DNA of 64,000 bases. It comes from Mastigamoeba balamuthi. Taxonomy: Eukaryota; Evosea; Mastigamoebida; Mastigamoebidae. The notes beneath the pieces were generated by a model. The model had not been told where the DNA came from. It saw nothing but the letters and a program-made list of their open reading frames with translations, and did no database searches. Positions 63,196 through 64,000 of the stretch are shown here, piece by piece. The DNA lies in assembly GCA_902651635.1 (NCBI GenBank), contig CACRSC010001917.1:177273-241272 (forward strand), read 5' to 3'. A program made the translations under genes and the position numbers. How positions within the stretch are numbered: position 1 is the first letter of the stretch; the number at the start of each line of letters is the position of its first letter.

Positions 63196-64000
63196 ACCAG
63201 TCGCACTGGTTGGTCATTTCTCGGTCTTGGTTGCGGGATGACCAACTCGGTGCGCTTGCTGCCGAGTACAAGAGACAAAATTGCTAGGGCTCGGCAGAGC
63301 AGTCTCATGAGACTGCCGGCCACTCCGAAGACAACATTGCTACTTCTGCTGTTTCTACCAGCTCTTTCCACGCAATATTCGTTCACTGGTGTTAAAGACT
63401 GAGGCAATCCTCATGTTCTCCAAATTTCTGATTTGTAGCCTGGCGATTTAGCTGTGGCAGGGCCACGTCAGGATACATCCGAATCGAACATGAATTGGCT
63501 GGCAAATGATGCTATGCTGAGAGGAAGGGGAAACTGTGTCATTTTTACTGTGTCATTCATAAAGCCAAAACACCAAACTCCATGGATAGTGAGGAGATGA
63601 CGAATACCTGCAATCTGGCAGTCACTGCAGCAGCCCTTTCTCATGTTCAGCACACAATTATTAAGGCTGATTTGCCCATTCTGCATATGGCCTGGCACTC
63701 GTTTCCTACCAGATGGCAGATACCAAAGCTCTCAGTCTGCTTTCTGTGGTGCTAGATGCTGACATCACAGTGTGTCCTTTCCGTGCACTTAGACCACACA
63801 TATGGCTTCCTAATCCATCTCTCATTTCCAGTTCTACAGCCTCTGCCTGCAGAATGCTGCACTAGTGTTTGTCAGTACTGTGTAGTACAACTTGCAAAGC
63901 TGAACACAAACATGGATCACCTCGTAGCAGTATGATATCACTGATATATGCAACTCTTTAATGCCAGTTCAATGCTCTTCTGCAGCTGGTTACCATACTT
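63196..64000. other. no gene supported
   Basis: AT-richer end of the window with only short open frames. No domain, repeat or RNA gene was recognised. Confidence 0.4.

Overview
This is a eukaryotic nuclear window, GC-rich in its genes, with many short spliceosomal introns of about 45-70 nt (GT-AG, plus at least three GC-AG) and two tRNA genes, one with an intron. I infer a free-living protist. A receptor-like kinase with a LamG-like ectodomain and cysteine-rich repeats, a CR/crinkler-type P-loop NTPase, a CLU-TPR protein and an IQUB-like axonemal protein together suggest an amoebozoan that can build a flagellum; an archamoeba such as Mastigamoeba would fit. This is inference, not proof. Gene models below were spliced by hand, and reading frames were checked across every junction for which I give exact exon limits.

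Layout. 0-12 kb: the 5' end of a NADAR-type gene, a frame-broken CR/crinkler-like NTPase, one hypothetical coiled-coil gene, and debris from a segmental duplication of the 16.6-17.8 kb region, including scattered pieces of a GH10 xylanase gene; 9-12 kb is AT-richer and without recognisable genes. 12-20 kb: an FHA-RING ubiquitin ligase with a second near-identical copy behind a 631-nt gap, a small secreted or membrane protein, an intact GH10 xylanase and a hypothetical gene. 20-31.5 kb: dense housekeeping genes (ATG2, PRC1/Ase1/MAP65, tRNA-Tyr, an F-box protein with a phage-like N-terminus).

31.8-50 kb: two copies of a 15-exon transmembrane receptor kinase gene in opposite orientation, forming a large inverted duplication with arms of about 4.3 kb. 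The roughly 9.5 kb between them holds IQUB-like, PSMC2/RPT1, RNase H2 subunit C and CLU-TPR genes. The right-hand kinase has DFE in place of DFG.

51.8-57 kb: a TVP38/TMEM64 (VTT) membrane protein, tRNA-Thr, a diacylglycerol kinase and an SLX9-like ribosome biogenesis gene. 57.1-59.1 kb: an AT-rich 1,967-bp element with terminal inverted repeats of about 390-400 bp, a 7-bp target duplication and two cargo genes. 59-64 kb: mostly uncharacterised, with two partial copies of a trypsin-like protease family whose catalytic His position reads as Tyr.

The genes do not form a pathway. They are independent housekeeping genes in autophagy, cytokinesis, the proteasome, DNA repair, lipid signalling and ribosome biogenesis, interleaved with a fast-changing accessory layer of duplicated receptors, effector-like NTPases, degraded duplications and a mobile element.
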